Below are positions 34,178 through 43,236 of a stretch of DNA of 64,000 nt, one piece after another. Numbering within the stretch: position 1 is the first letter of the stretch; every line of letters starts with the position of its first letter. The position numbers and the translations under genes are program-made. Origin of the DNA: an uncultured Bilophila sp. (GTDB lineage: Bacteria > Desulfobacterota > Desulfovibrionia > Desulfovibrionales > Desulfovibrionaceae). Location: NCBI GenBank assembly GCA_910585945.1, contig CAJUHZ010000002.1, positions 1-64,000 on the forward strand, written 5' to 3'. Below the pieces are notes generated by a model. It saw only the letters and a list, made by a program, of their open reading frames with translations. It searched no databases and was not told the DNA's origin.

Positions 34178-35206
34178 ATGCTTGAGACCATCTGGTTTGT
34201 TGTATGGGGACTGCTCTGGGCGATCTATTTCACCCTGGACGGTTTTGACCTCGGCATGGGCACGCTTTTGCCCTTTCTCGCCAGGAACGACGAGGAAAAA
34301 CGGGTGATCTACAACGCGGCCGGCCCGTACTGGGACGGCAACGAAGTCTGGCTGATCACCGCCGGCGGCGTGACCTTCGCCGCGTTTCCCAAGGCGTACG
34401 CGGTGATGTTCAGCGCGCTGTACGCGCCGCTGCTCATCCTGCTGTTCGCCCTGATCTTCCGGGCTGTATCCTTCGAGTTTCGCAACAAAAGGACGGACGC
34501 CGGCTGGAAAAAGCTGTGGGACACCTGCCAGTTTCTCGGCAGTGCGCTCCCGGCCGTGCTGTTCGGCGTGGCCTTCGCCAACCTGTTCATGGGCATCCCC
34601 ATTGACGGCGAAGGGGTGTACCACGGCAACATTCTGAAACTGCTCAATCCCTACGGCCTTGCCGGGGGCGTGTTCTTCCTCGTCATCTTCTGCACGCACG
34701 GCGCCTTGTGGCTCAGCCTGAAGAGCGAGGGGGCAATCCGCGAGCGGGCCGTGCGCGCGGCGTGCGGCCTCTGGCCGGTCCTGCTTGTGCTGTCCGTGGC
34801 CTTTCTCGCGCTCACGGCATCCTTTACCCGGCTGTACGACAACTACCTGGCTCATCCGGCCCTGCTCATCTTCCCCATCCTGGCCGTGACGGCCCTGCTC
34901 ACCATGCGCGCCATGCTGGCCGGCGCGAACTGCCTGGGCGCATGGCTGTGCAGCGCGCTGTTCATCATCAGCGTCACGTTCTTTGGCGTGCTCGGCATGT
35001 TCCCGGGCATCATCCTGTCAAGCCTTGATCCGGCGTACAGCATCACGGTGCTGAACGGCGCTTCCAGCCCCCTGACGCTGAAGATCATGCTTGGCGTGGC
35101 GCTTGTCTGCGTGCCGGTGGTCATCTGCTACCAGGCCTGGGTGTTCTACACCTTCGCCCACCGGGTGACGCCCGAAAGCATCAGCAGGGACGACCATGCC
35201 TACTGA
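34178..35206 (+). CDS. cydB: Cytochrome bd ubiquinol oxidase subunit II
   Basis: Start ATG 34178 behind AGAGAGGAG; the frame upstream runs into the repeat. The 342-residue polytopic protein has the CydB opening WFVVWGLLWAIYFTLDGFDLGMG, AGPYWDGNEVWLITAGG and FAAFPKAYAVMFS. It is the structural partner of CydA. No CydX-like small frame was found after it. Confidence 0.96.
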   Translation: MLETIWFVVWGLLWAIYFTLDGFDLGMGTLLPFLARNDEEKRVIYNAAGPYWDGNEVWLITAGGVTFAAFPKAYAVMFSALYAPLLILLFALIFRAVSFEFRNKRTDAGWKKLWDTCQFLGSALPAVLFGVAFANLFMGIPIDGEGVYHGNILKLLNPYGLAGGVFFLVIFCTHGALWLSLKSEGAIRERAVRAACGLWPVLLVLSVAFLALTASFTRLYDNYLAHPALLIFPILAVTALLTMRAMLAGANCLGAWLCSALFIISVTFFGVLGMFPGIILSSLDPAYSITVLNGASSPLTLKIMLGVALVCVPVVICYQAWVFYTFAHRVTPESISRDDHAY

Positions 35207-35609
35207 TCCGGCCGCGTTTCGGCAGTCTCCGGGGCTGTGAACGGCTCCGGAGCGGATGACGCAGACTGCTCCTGATCATCTGCCGGAGCCTGTGCAGGAA
35301 CAACCTTTGCGATGTGCAACCAGACCGGGAAGGCCCGTTTCAACGGGCCTCCCTGACTGATGGCAAACTCCGCCTTGCGGAGTTTGCGCCGTCCACCCGC
35401 AGGGCGGCTTGACGGAAAGCACGAAAACCAGTCGCTTGCGGCGCGGCAAAGCCGCTGCCTGCTCCTGTTTTTCGAGGCTGCCGACTTTGGTCAGCAGCCC
35501 CAGAAGGCCCGTTGAAACGGGCCTTCTGAGTATCAGGCGCGCCACGGCGGATACTCATTGCGACGGGGTGGAAAGCCGGTAAGCTTGTTTGCAAACCAAG
35601 GAGGTTTCC
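35207..35609. repeat. Intergenic block of nested palindromes between cydB and cytochrome c
   Basis: Two hairpins with the same core, GGCCCGTT/AACGGGCC, lie at 35327-35354 and 35502-35527 in an inverted arrangement about 170 bp apart; the second is a 12-bp perfect stem (AGAAGGCCCGTT). Between them is a CAAACTCCGC/GCGGAGTTTG stem (about 35364-35387) and a GGCAGC/GCTGCC type repeat. The layout resembles a BIME/REP doublet. A minus-strand frame of 89 codons across it looks like chance. Confidence 0.55.
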
Positions 35610-35969
35610 ATGACCAAGTTCGCTCTGTGCGCGGCTGTGCTGTCTCTGCCGCTCGTGCTGGCCACGGCTCCCGCTTTTTCCGCCGACAACGATCCCATGA
35701 CCGTTGACGCCCGTACGGGATTGAACCAGAACGACACCGGCAACGCCGTCTCCGGGAAGGATCTGTTTGAAAAAAATTGCGTCTCCTGCCACGGCCCCAA
35801 CGGCAAGAGCATCGGCGGGCAAAAAGTCGATGTGTTGCTGGAAAAGATGAAGCTCTACCACCAGCAGAAGACTTTCGACAATCCCAAGGTTCAGGCCATG
35901 CATGAGGCGCTGGTTCCCATGAACCCGCAGAACCTGGAAGATCTCGCCGCCTATATCCACAGCCTGTAG
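35610..35969 (+). CDS. Periplasmic monohaem c-type cytochrome
   Basis: Start ATG 35610 behind AAGGAGG gives 119 residues with a Sec signal (about 1-25, ending AFSA). The haem motif is NCVSCHGPNGKS, with a likely Met ligand near the C-terminus (ALVPMNPQNLEDLAAYI), typical of class I cytochromes such as c553. It follows cydAB, so a role in periplasmic electron delivery within the oxygen-respiration set is plausible. It would need the Ccm proteins encoded at 48972-55809. Confidence 0.92.
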   Translation: MTKFALCAAVLSLPLVLATAPAFSADNDPMTVDARTGLNQNDTGNAVSGKDLFEKNCVSCHGPNGKSIGGQKVDVLLEKMKLYHQQKTFDNPKVQAMHEALVPMNPQNLEDLAAYIHSL

Positions 35970-35982
35970 GACCTGGCGCGTT

Positions 35983-36117
35983 TTCAGCGTGAGGTTGCTC
36001 AAACAGTTTCACGAAATCCAAATATGTCCGGTTGTCATGTTATTTCAGCATGTGAACTGGACATATTTGCTTCATGTCATCCGCCAGAATCCTCCTGAAG
36101 CCAGAAAAAATGCTCTA
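35983..36117 (-). repeat. Diverged TAGAGC element, copy 4
   Basis: Read on the minus strand it begins TAGAGCATTTTTTC, giving the stop codon of the sigma54 activator, and ends ...TGAAAACGCGCC, a degraded match to GAAAACGCTCTA. The middle holds a large dyad: AATATGTCC at about 36021-36029 with GGACATATT at about 36059-36067. The interior differs from the other copies, so only the ends support membership. Confidence 0.45.
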
Positions 36118-38025
36118 TGACAGGCCCAGCGATTTCATCCGTTTCCAGAGGGTGACGCGTGATATGCCCAGTTCCGCGGCTGTCCGGCCACGATGGTAGC
36201 AATTGCGTTGCAACGCTTCGTGGAGCCGATATCGTTCTTGCATGGCGACGTCCGTCTCTCGGACTCCGCCGGGAGCTTCTCGCAGCAGGTCCTCGTCAAA
36301 ACAGATGCTTTCCGGGCCAATGCGCTGGCTTGCGCTGATGATGTGGGCGCGATCGAGAATATGGAGCAATTCACGCACATTGCCGGGCCACACACGTTCC
36401 GAGAGTTTGCCCAGAGCTTCGCGGGAAAGGCGCGTCCCCCTTGCGGCGCAATAGGAATTGGCGATGAGCGGAATGTCTTCCCGGCGTTCCGCAAGGGCGG
36501 GAATACGCAGGATGAGCGTATTGATGCGATAGAAGAGATCCGCGCGGAATTGTCCCTCTCCCGCCATGGCGAAAATGTTTCTGTTCGTGGCGCAAATGAT
36601 GCGGATATCCACAGACATGGAGCCTGTGCCACCAAGGCGGGTCACCATTTTGTCCTGCAGGACGCGAAGGAGCCTGGCCTGTACGGCAAGCGGCATTTCA
36701 CCGATCTCATCAAGAAAAACCGTACCCCCGTGCGCCACTTCCAGCAGACCCGGCTTGCCCCCGCGTCGCGCGCTGGTGAACGCGCCTTCTTCATAGCCGA
36801 AAAGCTCACTCTCCAGCAGCGTTTCCGATAGGGAGGCGCAGTTGAGCGAAATGAACGGCGCTGCGGCGCGAGAACTCAGGACATGCATGGCCTGAGCGAA
36901 CATTTCCTTGCCTGTGCCCGTGGCGCCCACAATGAGAATGGGCGCGTCGCTGGCCGCGAATTTTGCCGCCAGGGATTTTGCCCGCATCATGAGCGGACTT
37001 TTGCCGAGAATGTCGCTCAGCGTGAAATACGGAGGTCTGCCCTGCTTGCCCAATCGACGCTGTCTGTTGCTTTCTCCCTTGCGGATAGCCTGAACGCTGC
37101 TCAAGGAAAGAATGTAGCCTTCAGGGCCGCCCTGAAAGCGCAACCTCGTCACTTCAAAGAGAAATTCCCTGTGCAGTTTGTCAGTAAGAATGTCTGGTTC
37201 TTCTCTGAGCAGCGACGCGGTGAACAGCGTCCCGAAATCTGTTTCCGGAAAGACTTCGGACAGCGGAATGCCAAGAAGTTCCGGGTGGATCGCGGCAAAG
37301 GCGCTTTGGGCGCTGTTGTTGGCGTAGGCGACAGTGTATTCGTCATCCACCTGAATGATGATGTTGGGATTGGCGTCCAGGATGGTCCTGATGAAGCTGT
37401 GCCTCTCCGCATTGACAGCTTCCATTGCCAGCATGGCGCGTGCATCAAGAAAGGTCTGCCTGATTTCCTCCCGGTTTTCCGCGAGCAGGGGAATGCCGTG
37501 AAAGCCCTTTCTCCGGGCGGCGCTGATGAGGCCGAGTCCTCCGACAAGCAGATCGATGCGCATCTTGCGTGCGCTGTTCAGCGCCGCATCAAGATTGTTC
37601 CTGTCTTCCACTTCCAGCCGTCTGCCCTTGAGGCCGAGAAGTTTGGCGATTTTCATGAATTTCTGGTTCTGACCGGGAAAACAGAGATGCCCGACAGTCA
37701 TGCCAGAATTCTGATAAGGCAGCAGGGTTTCAAAGAAATTTTCCGCGGAATACCCGATAGCCAGAATCGGAACCTTGGTTTTCCGCCGCAGAATGTATTC
37801 TGGATAACCACGTGTGGCGAGCAGCCTGACGCCTTCATGGCGGATCATTTCCAGCGCCGTTTCAACATCATTGTCAACCTGGGAAAGGGCAATGCAGGCG
37901 GGGATGTTCATCTCTCTGGCGAGTTCTTCGGCATACTGCGCCACCGCCGGCAATGGCGTCACAATACAAAAGTCTCGAGAGCGTTCACCGATATGCACGA
38001 GGGGTTTTCTCAAAAGCGCGGTCAT
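36115..38025 (-). CDS. PrpR-type sigma54-dependent transcriptional activator
   Basis: Start ATG 38025 behind AAAGGA gives 636 residues. Domains: PrpR_N-like sensory region (about 1-200), PAS domain (about 225-320, TILDANPNIIIQVDDEYTVAYANNSA), AAA+ domain (about 375-600) with Walker A GATGTGKE, Walker B GGTVFLDEIGEMP and R-finger region, and a Fis-type HTH (NCYHRGRTAAELGISRVTLWKRMKSLG). The sigma54-contact loop reads GAFTSA where GAFTGA is usual. It is divergent from the transporter at 38437, whose promoter has a -24/-12 signature, so that operon is the likely target. Confidence 0.94.
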   Translation of the reverse strand: MTALLRKPLVHIGERSRDFCIVTPLPAVAQYAEELAREMNIPACIALSQVDNDVETALEMIRHEGVRLLATRGYPEYILRRKTKVPILAIGYSAENFFETLLPYQNSGMTVGHLCFPGQNQKFMKIAKLLGLKGRRLEVEDRNNLDAALNSARKMRIDLLVGGLGLISAARRKGFHGIPLLAENREEIRQTFLDARAMLAMEAVNAERHSFIRTILDANPNIIIQVDDEYTVAYANNSAQSAFAAIHPELLGIPLSEVFPETDFGTLFTASLLREEPDILTDKLHREFLFEVTRLRFQGGPEGYILSLSSVQAIRKGESNRQRRLGKQGRPPYFTLSDILGKSPLMMRAKSLAAKFAASDAPILIVGATGTGKEMFAQAMHVLSSRAAAPFISLNCASLSETLLESELFGYEEGAFTSARRGGKPGLLEVAHGGTVFLDEIGEMPLAVQARLLRVLQDKMVTRLGGTGSMSVDIRIICATNRNIFAMAGEGQFRADLFYRINTLILRIPALAERREDIPLIANSYCAARGTRLSREALGKLSERVWPGNVRELLHILDRAHIISASQRIGPESICFDEDLLREAPGGVRETDVAMQERYRLHEALQRNCYHRGRTAAELGISRVTLWKRMKSLGLS

Positions 38026-38113
38026 GGCGTGTTCCTTTCGGTGACATGGAGAATGGTTGCCGGACTGGCAAACTGCCAAACAAAATGTCTATAGCTGTTT
38101 TTGATCAAACTGC

Positions 38114-38198
38114 TTTTTATAACAATGGGTTACCTTTTATATTTCTGAATCTGGAAACAACATGTTTTTTCGCTTTCCAGAGCGTTTTTTATAACAAT
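38114..38198 (+). promoter_or_regulatory. Candidate activator binding sites (direct repeat TTTTTATAACAAT)
   Basis: The 13-mer TTTTTATAACAAT occurs at 38114-38126 and 38186-38198, 72 bp apart, both with a following RKG. They lie about 40-110 bp upstream of the sigma54 promoter and upstream of the activator start, the expected place for enhancer sites of a divergently encoded regulator. Confidence 0.5.
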
Positions 38199-38222
38199 AT
38201 GGAATAAAAGATTATTTCTTGG

Positions 38223-38237
38223 GGCACGCAATTTGCT
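38223..38237 (+). promoter_or_regulatory. Sigma54 (-24/-12) promoter of the transporter operon
   Basis: GGCACG-CAAT-TTGCT (38223-38237) matches the sigma54 consensus TGGCACG-N4-TTGCW, with the GG and GC dinucleotides separated by exactly 10 nt. Transcription would start near 38248, about 190 nt before the transporter ATG. Together with the sigma54 activator encoded on the other side this is a strong call. Confidence 0.85.
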
Positions 38238-38270
38238 CTTCCGGGTATGTGCAACGCACTGAAACAGAAT

Positions 38271-38417
38271 TAGAGCAATTTTTCATAAAAAATTGCTCTG
38301 GCGGACGCGTACAAGCGGACGCCCGCGCCGTAATGAGCTTGAAAACCGCGTTTTTCAAGCGAAATGAAGGCAGCGAAGTGTTTGAATTTGAAAAAAATTC
38401 AAACGCAAAATGCTCTA
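38271..38417 (+). repeat. TAGAGC MITE-like element, copy 3
   Basis: A 147-bp element from TAGAGCAATTTTTC to AAAATGCTCTA with TA at both ends. It shares GCGGACGCCCGCGCCG and AAACCGCGTTTTTC with copies 1 and 2 and has its own strong stems (AGAGCAATTTTT/AAAAATTGCTCT at 38272-38299; GTTTGAATTT/AAATTCAAAC at about 38381-38405). It sits in the 5' untranslated region between the sigma54 promoter and the transporter gene. Confidence 0.75.
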
Positions 38418-38436
38418 AGGCCGCAAGGAGGTCAAC

Positions 38437-39828
38437 ATGTCCAGAGCCAACTGTATGAAATGGGTCCTGAGTCTTGCTCTGCCCGCTGCCGTCTATTTCG
38501 GAATGCCGGAACTGAAAGTGGCCAGCGCCAAAATACCTCTCTTTTTCGCATTCACCCTCTGGGCAGTCATTGCCTGGGCTGCGGAAATTCTGCCGTCCGC
38601 CGTGGTGGCGGCCATACTCACATTCTGCTACGCGCTTTTTGTCGCCAAACCGGAAGTGGCATTTTCGAGCTGGACCACATTTCTTCCCTGGATGTGCTTT
38701 GCCGCTCTGATCATTGCCGAAGTGCTCAACCGCACAGGTCTCGGCAAACGCATTGCCCTGCACTGCATGTTGCTCATGGGATCGTCGTTCAGGAACACCA
38801 TGATTGGGCTGATGCTTGCGGGGGTCGCCCTGACGCTCCTTGTGCCTTCCGGTCTTGCGCGCGCCGTCATTTTTGTAGCCATTGCCCAGGGGCTTATCCA
38901 GGCCCTGAATGTGGACTCCAGATCCAGAATGTCCTCCGCAATCATAATGGGCGGCTATTTTGCGGCCATTGCTCCCGGTCTTTTCTGCATAACCGGCACG
39001 GAAATGAATCTGCTGGCCTTGCAGGTCGTTTCCGACACGACAGGCAAGGCGGTTCCCTATCTTGACTTCATCATTCAAATGGCGCCGTTTTCCGTGTTCT
39101 ACATGGCCTTTTCCGTTCTGCTCATCTTTGTGATTCGCGGCAAGGAGCGCCTTTCCGATGAGAGACGCCTCAAGGAAGTGCTGGAAGAACGACTGCGGGA
39201 GATGGGACCTGTTTCCCGCGACGAGATAAAAATCTTCATCGTGCTTGTCTCAGGTTTTTTGGGGTTTGTGCTGGAGACCAAGCACCATCTGCCGGGCGCG
39301 TTTGTTTTTGCCCTGATCGGAATGGCCTGTTTTTTGCCGGGCGTGAACCTGGCCGGAGAAAAAGAGCTGCGCAAGGTCAATCTGGCCTTCCTCATTTTCC
39401 TTTGCGCCTGCATGTCCATCGGGGCCGTCGCTCAGGAGTGCAACATTCCCAAATGGATAGCCGGCCATATGTCGGCCTTTTTCGAGGGGCGAGGCGCGGT
39501 GGCGGCAATCAGCTTCTCCTATGTCCTGGGAGTGCTGGCCAACTTTCTCATGACGCCAATGGCTGCCGTAGGCGCGTTGGGCAGTCCGCTTTCCCAGCTT
39601 GCGCTCAGTCTCGGACTGGATCCCTACACGCTGGTCTATTCCCTGCTCTATGGACTGGACCAACTGCTCTTTCCCTATGAAATCGGCTACATGCTCTATA
39701 CATTCATGAGCGGCGACGTGACCCTCAAACACATCATCGGCGCGCTGGCCGTCCGCATGATCGCCATGGCGCTTTTCATCCCCCTCCTGCTTGTGCCGTA
39801 CTGGAAATGGATCGGTTTTCTCCAGTGA
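38437..39828 (+). CDS. DASS/SLC13-family anion transporter
   Basis: The 463-residue protein starts behind AAGGAGG and has about 12 membrane helices in two inverted halves, with the DASS hallmarks (FTLWAVIAWAAEILPSAVVAAIL, PSGLARAVIFVAIAQGL, GVLANFLMTPMAAVGALGSPLSQLA). Family members are sodium-coupled carriers of dicarboxylates, tricarboxylates or sulfate. The PrpR-like regulator next door argues for a small organic acid, but the substrate is not determined by sequence. Confidence 0.9.
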   Translation: MSRANCMKWVLSLALPAAVYFGMPELKVASAKIPLFFAFTLWAVIAWAAEILPSAVVAAILTFCYALFVAKPEVAFSSWTTFLPWMCFAALIIAEVLNRTGLGKRIALHCMLLMGSSFRNTMIGLMLAGVALTLLVPSGLARAVIFVAIAQGLIQALNVDSRSRMSSAIIMGGYFAAIAPGLFCITGTEMNLLALQVVSDTTGKAVPYLDFIIQMAPFSVFYMAFSVLLIFVIRGKERLSDERRLKEVLEERLREMGPVSRDEIKIFIVLVSGFLGFVLETKHHLPGAFVFALIGMACFLPGVNLAGEKELRKVNLAFLIFLCACMSIGAVAQECNIPKWIAGHMSAFFEGRGAVAAISFSYVLGVLANFLMTPMAAVGALGSPLSQLALSLGLDPYTLVYSLLYGLDQLLFPYEIGYMLYTFMSGDVTLKHIIGALAVRMIAMALFIPLLLVPYWKWIGFLQ

Positions 39829-39892
39829 GAGTGAGGTTTTCCAGCGCAAGTCCGTTTGGGGAGCTTGAGACAACCCTGCGGCAGGTGGAGCC

Positions 39893-40003
39893 ATGGCCTT
39901 TGCCCCGGCTGTCCCGGAAGGAATTCTGGTCAAGAACGCCCTGCGGCTGTTCAGAAACGTCTTTACGGAACAGACTGACGCTGTTCCAAACGCATACCGC
40001 TGA
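39893..40003 (+). CDS. Possible 36-residue small protein
   Basis: ATG 39893 opens MAFAPAVPEGILVKNALRLF... and ends at TGA 40001, inside the 200-bp gap between the transporter and the hydrolase. Codon use looks coding, but the upstream GTGGAG is only 2 nt from the start. Not recognised. Confidence 0.25.
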   Translation: MAFAPAVPEGILVKNALRLFRNVFTEQTDAVPNAYR

Positions 40004-40030
40004 CAACATGATTTTCCAAGGAGGATCCAC

Positions 40031-40795
40031 ATGCCGCCCACAGCCCTCTATGCCCTGACCTTCGGCAAAAAACCCGTCAATCCGGCCAATCATTACTATG
40101 GCATGCCCACACCACCGCAAAACCTGTACACACAGTTCTATTTCTGGTGCATTCTGGATGACCAGAAAGGCCCGATCCTGGTGGATCAGGGCTGCACAGA
40201 AGTCACGGTGCGCGAAATGGGCATAGCGCCGTGCCTGAGCGCCCATCCTCTGGAGAGACTGCGCGGCGTCGGAGTCGCGCCGGAAGCTGTAAGGCATGTG
40301 ATTCTGAGCCACTTGCACTGGGATCATTATGCCGGAGACGACTTTTTTCCCAACGCCGTCTACTGGCTTCACGCGAGGGAATTTGCGCATGTGACCGGCC
40401 CCCTGATGCGATTCGCCACATACAGCCAGCACTATTGGCGGCCTGCCATTGAGAAGATACGCACCTTGCACGCGGAAGGACGCTGCCGCCTGATCGACGG
40501 GGAGAGCCATTCGCCTGTGCCGGGGGTGGAATGCCGGCGGAGCGGCGGGCACTCGCCCGGGCTGCTTTCCGTAGTCGTGCAGGGGCGGCAGGGAGCCGGG
40601 ATCATCTGCGGTGATGTCGCGCCGCGCTATGACAATCTGGAAAAAGGCATTCCCTGCGGCATTCATTATGATGTCACCGAGGCTTTGACGGCTCTTGAAC
40701 AAATGGGGGCGGAGACGGGTTCACTTCCGGGTCATGATCCCCTGCTCACGGAAAGATTCCCGGAGACAGCGCCGGGGGCGTATCGCATCTTCTGA
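40031..40795 (+). CDS. Metallo-beta-lactamase-fold hydrolase (lactonase-like)
   Basis: The 254-residue protein starts behind AAGGAGG. It has the dinuclear zinc motif ILSHLHWDHYAGD, a following GGHSPGLLSVVV His, an Asp in GIICGDVAPRYDN and a final His in LPGHDPLL, the arrangement of AHL-lactonase-type enzymes. It is co-directional with the DASS transporter and likely part of the same sigma54-controlled unit, so it may open or hydrolyse the imported compound. Substrate unknown. Confidence 0.88.
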   Translation: MPPTALYALTFGKKPVNPANHYYGMPTPPQNLYTQFYFWCILDDQKGPILVDQGCTEVTVREMGIAPCLSAHPLERLRGVGVAPEAVRHVILSHLHWDHYAGDDFFPNAVYWLHAREFAHVTGPLMRFATYSQHYWRPAIEKIRTLHAEGRCRLIDGESHSPVPGVECRRSGGHSPGLLSVVVQGRQGAGIICGDVAPRYDNLEKGIPCGIHYDVTEALTALEQMGAETGSLPGHDPLLTERFPETAPGAYRIF

Positions 40796-40858
40796 TAAGG
40801 CGGCTTTGCAGCAGGCGGGTTCAATGAGGGCTGCCCCTGGACCGTGCGCGATACAAAA

Positions 40859-40901
40859 CATCTCCGGGCATGGCAGGCTCGCCTGCACACGCCCGGAGAT
40901 G
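40859..40901 (-). terminator. Terminator downstream of the chemoreceptor
   Basis: CATCTCCGGGC (40859-40869) pairs with GCCCGGAGATG (40891-40901), with an inner GGCAGGC/GCCTGC stem. On the minus strand it is followed by TTTTG, ending the chemoreceptor transcript; it may also stop the convergent hydrolase transcript. Confidence 0.7.
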
Positions 40902-40937
40902 CTTCCTTACGGGATATCGGGATACTGGACGGGCGGG

Positions 40938-43028
40938 CTACCCCACCTTCATGTCGTTCACGAGTCTGCTCAGGTTTTGCGCCTGTGCGGTAAGCTCGGC
41001 CACGGCCTGCGCGGCTTCGTCCATGGCGTCGGCCGTCTTGGCGGAAATGGAATTGACTTCCATGATGGCGCGATTGATTTCCTCGCTGCTCGCTGATTGC
41101 TCCTCGCTGGCCGTGGCGATGGCGCTCACCTGATCCGCCGTGGCGTCGGCATTGGTGACGATATCCTCAAGCGCGTGTCCGGACTGCGTGGCGAACGCCG
41201 TGGCCTGCTCGATCTGCTGCACGGCGCTGTCCACCGAAGCCATGTTCTTGTAGGCGCTGTTCTGAATGGCCTCAATGGCGCTGCTCACCTTGGTGGTGGA
41301 GGCCATGGTCTTTTCGGCCAGTTTGCGCACTTCGTCAGCCACCACAGCAAAACCGCGCCCGGCTTCGCCCGCGCGGGCCGCCTCAATGGCGGCGTTCAGC
41401 GCCAGAAGATTGGTCTGATCCGCAATATCGGAAATCACGCCCATGATCTGGGTGATGGCCTGGGAGTGCTCGTTCAACTGGCTCATGCTGGTTTTGAGAT
41501 CGAGCGAAACCCGGAGCACCTGCTCGATGCTGGACAGGGAGCGTTGCACAATCTGCGCGCCCTCGCCGGCCTTGTTCTTGGTTTCGGCCGAAACGTCGGA
41601 GGCCGAAGCGGCGTTGCGCGCCACGTCCTGCACGGTGGCGTTCATCTGCCCCATGGCGGTAGCCGCCTGCTCCAGGCGTTCGGCCGCCTGCCGCGAGAGC
41701 ATGTTCGACTGGTCCACCTGAGTGGAAAGCCGGGAGGATGCGGAAGAAAGCGCCCTGACCACGCTCTCAAGCTGCCCCGCCGCCGCCAGCATTCCCTCTC
41801 GCCGGGCGTTTTCGGCCTGCCGGCGCGCCGCTTCGGCTTCCGACATGGCCTTTTCCGCCTCAATGGTCTTGCTTTCGGCTTCCGCCGTTTTCTGCGCCGA
41901 CGTGTTCACCATCCGGCGCAGATTGTCCACCATGCCGTTGATCGAACGCTGCAGGTGGGCCAGTTCGCCGTAATAATCCGCCGGATTGAGTTTGGCGTCC
42001 AGGTTGCCGCTGGAGATTTCGTCAGCGGTGGTCATCATGCTTGAAAGGGGCTTGCTGATCGAATGCGAAAGAAGCACGCCGCCCACGAGCGACGCCAGCA
42101 CGAGGCTCAGCGTGATCAGGATCACCGTCCGGGTAGTGGAGTTGCTGAGGGCGAAGATGGCGGCTTCCGACTGTACGGAAACCAGCTTCCACCCAAAACT
42201 GGTTGTGCTGACGTTGGCCCAGAACGCCTCGCCATCGATTGTCACGGGCACGATGCCCTGCTGGACGGACATGACCTTGAGCAGCGCCGGATCGGTGATA
42301 TCCTTGCCCATGACCTTGCCTACCAGGCCGGGATTCTGCGGGTCGCACAGCACCCTTCCGGTATTTTCGATAAGCACGAAATACCCGGAGTCTCCCTTGC
42401 TCAGTTCCGCGAACTGTTTGGCAAGGCCGGCCAGCGTCACGTCAATGCCGAGAACGCCCGTCAGATTTCCCCTGGAATCCTTCAGCTTGTGGGTTATGGC
42501 AAAAACGGTCTCCCCGGACATGGACGTGTAGGCCGGAACCAGGCCGGCGTCTTCCGCGGCGTTGGCGCGCGCCTGATACCAGGGGCGCTTGCTCATATCG
42601 AAGTTGGGGGGAAACTCCAGCCCGTCGAGCGTGGAGAGAAAACTGCCGTCGGCATAGCCGACATACACTTCGACATACTCGTCGTGCTTCCGTTCAAAGT
42701 CCAGCAGGGGCGAGGCCAGATGCTTCGCCTCGGGGTCAAGGGCGTTCAGGCGGTAGACGGTTTTGGTCGGCTTGTCCACCAGACGGGGGAAGATATCCTT
42801 TGCCGTCACCAGCTCGTCGCTTTGGGCCAGGGCGGAAATATTGCCCATGGCGGCCTGCATGAAGGCTTCGATATAGTCGGTCATCAATCGCAGTTGCGTG
42901 CCTGATGATGAAATATAGTTATTCCTGGCGTCATTGCGCATCTGTATCGTCACATAGCCGATGACGCCGCTGGAAATAAGCAAACCCGAGAGAACAAAAG
43001 CGAATACGATCCGCGCCTTGATCGACAT
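40938..43028 (-). CDS. Methyl-accepting chemotaxis protein with Cache sensor
   Basis: The 696-residue receptor has TM1 (about 8-28), a periplasmic double Cache domain (about 35-275, [36 protein letters not shown]), TM2 (about 283-305), HAMP, and a long cytoplasmic MA domain with the CheA/CheW tip [25 protein letters not shown]. No C-terminal CheR/CheB pentapeptide is seen. It detects a small ligand (amino or organic acids are common for dCache) and feeds the chemotaxis kinase. Confidence 0.96.
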   Translation of the reverse strand: MSIKARIVFAFVLSGLLISSGVIGYVTIQMRNDARNNYISSSGTQLRLMTDYIEAFMQAAMGNISALAQSDELVTAKDIFPRLVDKPTKTVYRLNALDPEAKHLASPLLDFERKHDEYVEVYVGYADGSFLSTLDGLEFPPNFDMSKRPWYQARANAAEDAGLVPAYTSMSGETVFAITHKLKDSRGNLTGVLGIDVTLAGLAKQFAELSKGDSGYFVLIENTGRVLCDPQNPGLVGKVMGKDITDPALLKVMSVQQGIVPVTIDGEAFWANVSTTSFGWKLVSVQSEAAIFALSNSTTRTVILITLSLVLASLVGGVLLSHSISKPLSSMMTTADEISSGNLDAKLNPADYYGELAHLQRSINGMVDNLRRMVNTSAQKTAEAESKTIEAEKAMSEAEAARRQAENARREGMLAAAGQLESVVRALSSASSRLSTQVDQSNMLSRQAAERLEQAATAMGQMNATVQDVARNAASASDVSAETKNKAGEGAQIVQRSLSSIEQVLRVSLDLKTSMSQLNEHSQAITQIMGVISDIADQTNLLALNAAIEAARAGEAGRGFAVVADEVRKLAEKTMASTTKVSSAIEAIQNSAYKNMASVDSAVQQIEQATAFATQSGHALEDIVTNADATADQVSAIATASEEQSASSEEINRAIMEVNSISAKTADAMDEAAQAVAELTAQAQNLSRLVNDMKVG

Positions 43029-43236
43029 GGAACCTCCCCAAAAATGAAATAGTGCAGAGTGTTACGTCACTCCCAGGAAGGACGAGGCACAACCGGGATT
43101 TTTTTGGCTCTGTACGCCAAACGCCCCGCGAAGGCAAGCCGCCCTCCCCTCTGGCGGCAGGACGAGCAAGGGATCGCGCTCTGGACACCCGTCCCGAAAT
43201 GCCGTATAGATGACGCCCTCACTTTGTGTGATTCGG

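Noticed and set aside
35276..35545. An 89-codon minus-strand frame between cydB and the cytochrome
   Set aside because: It runs through hairpin repeats; composition follows the palindromes rather than codons.
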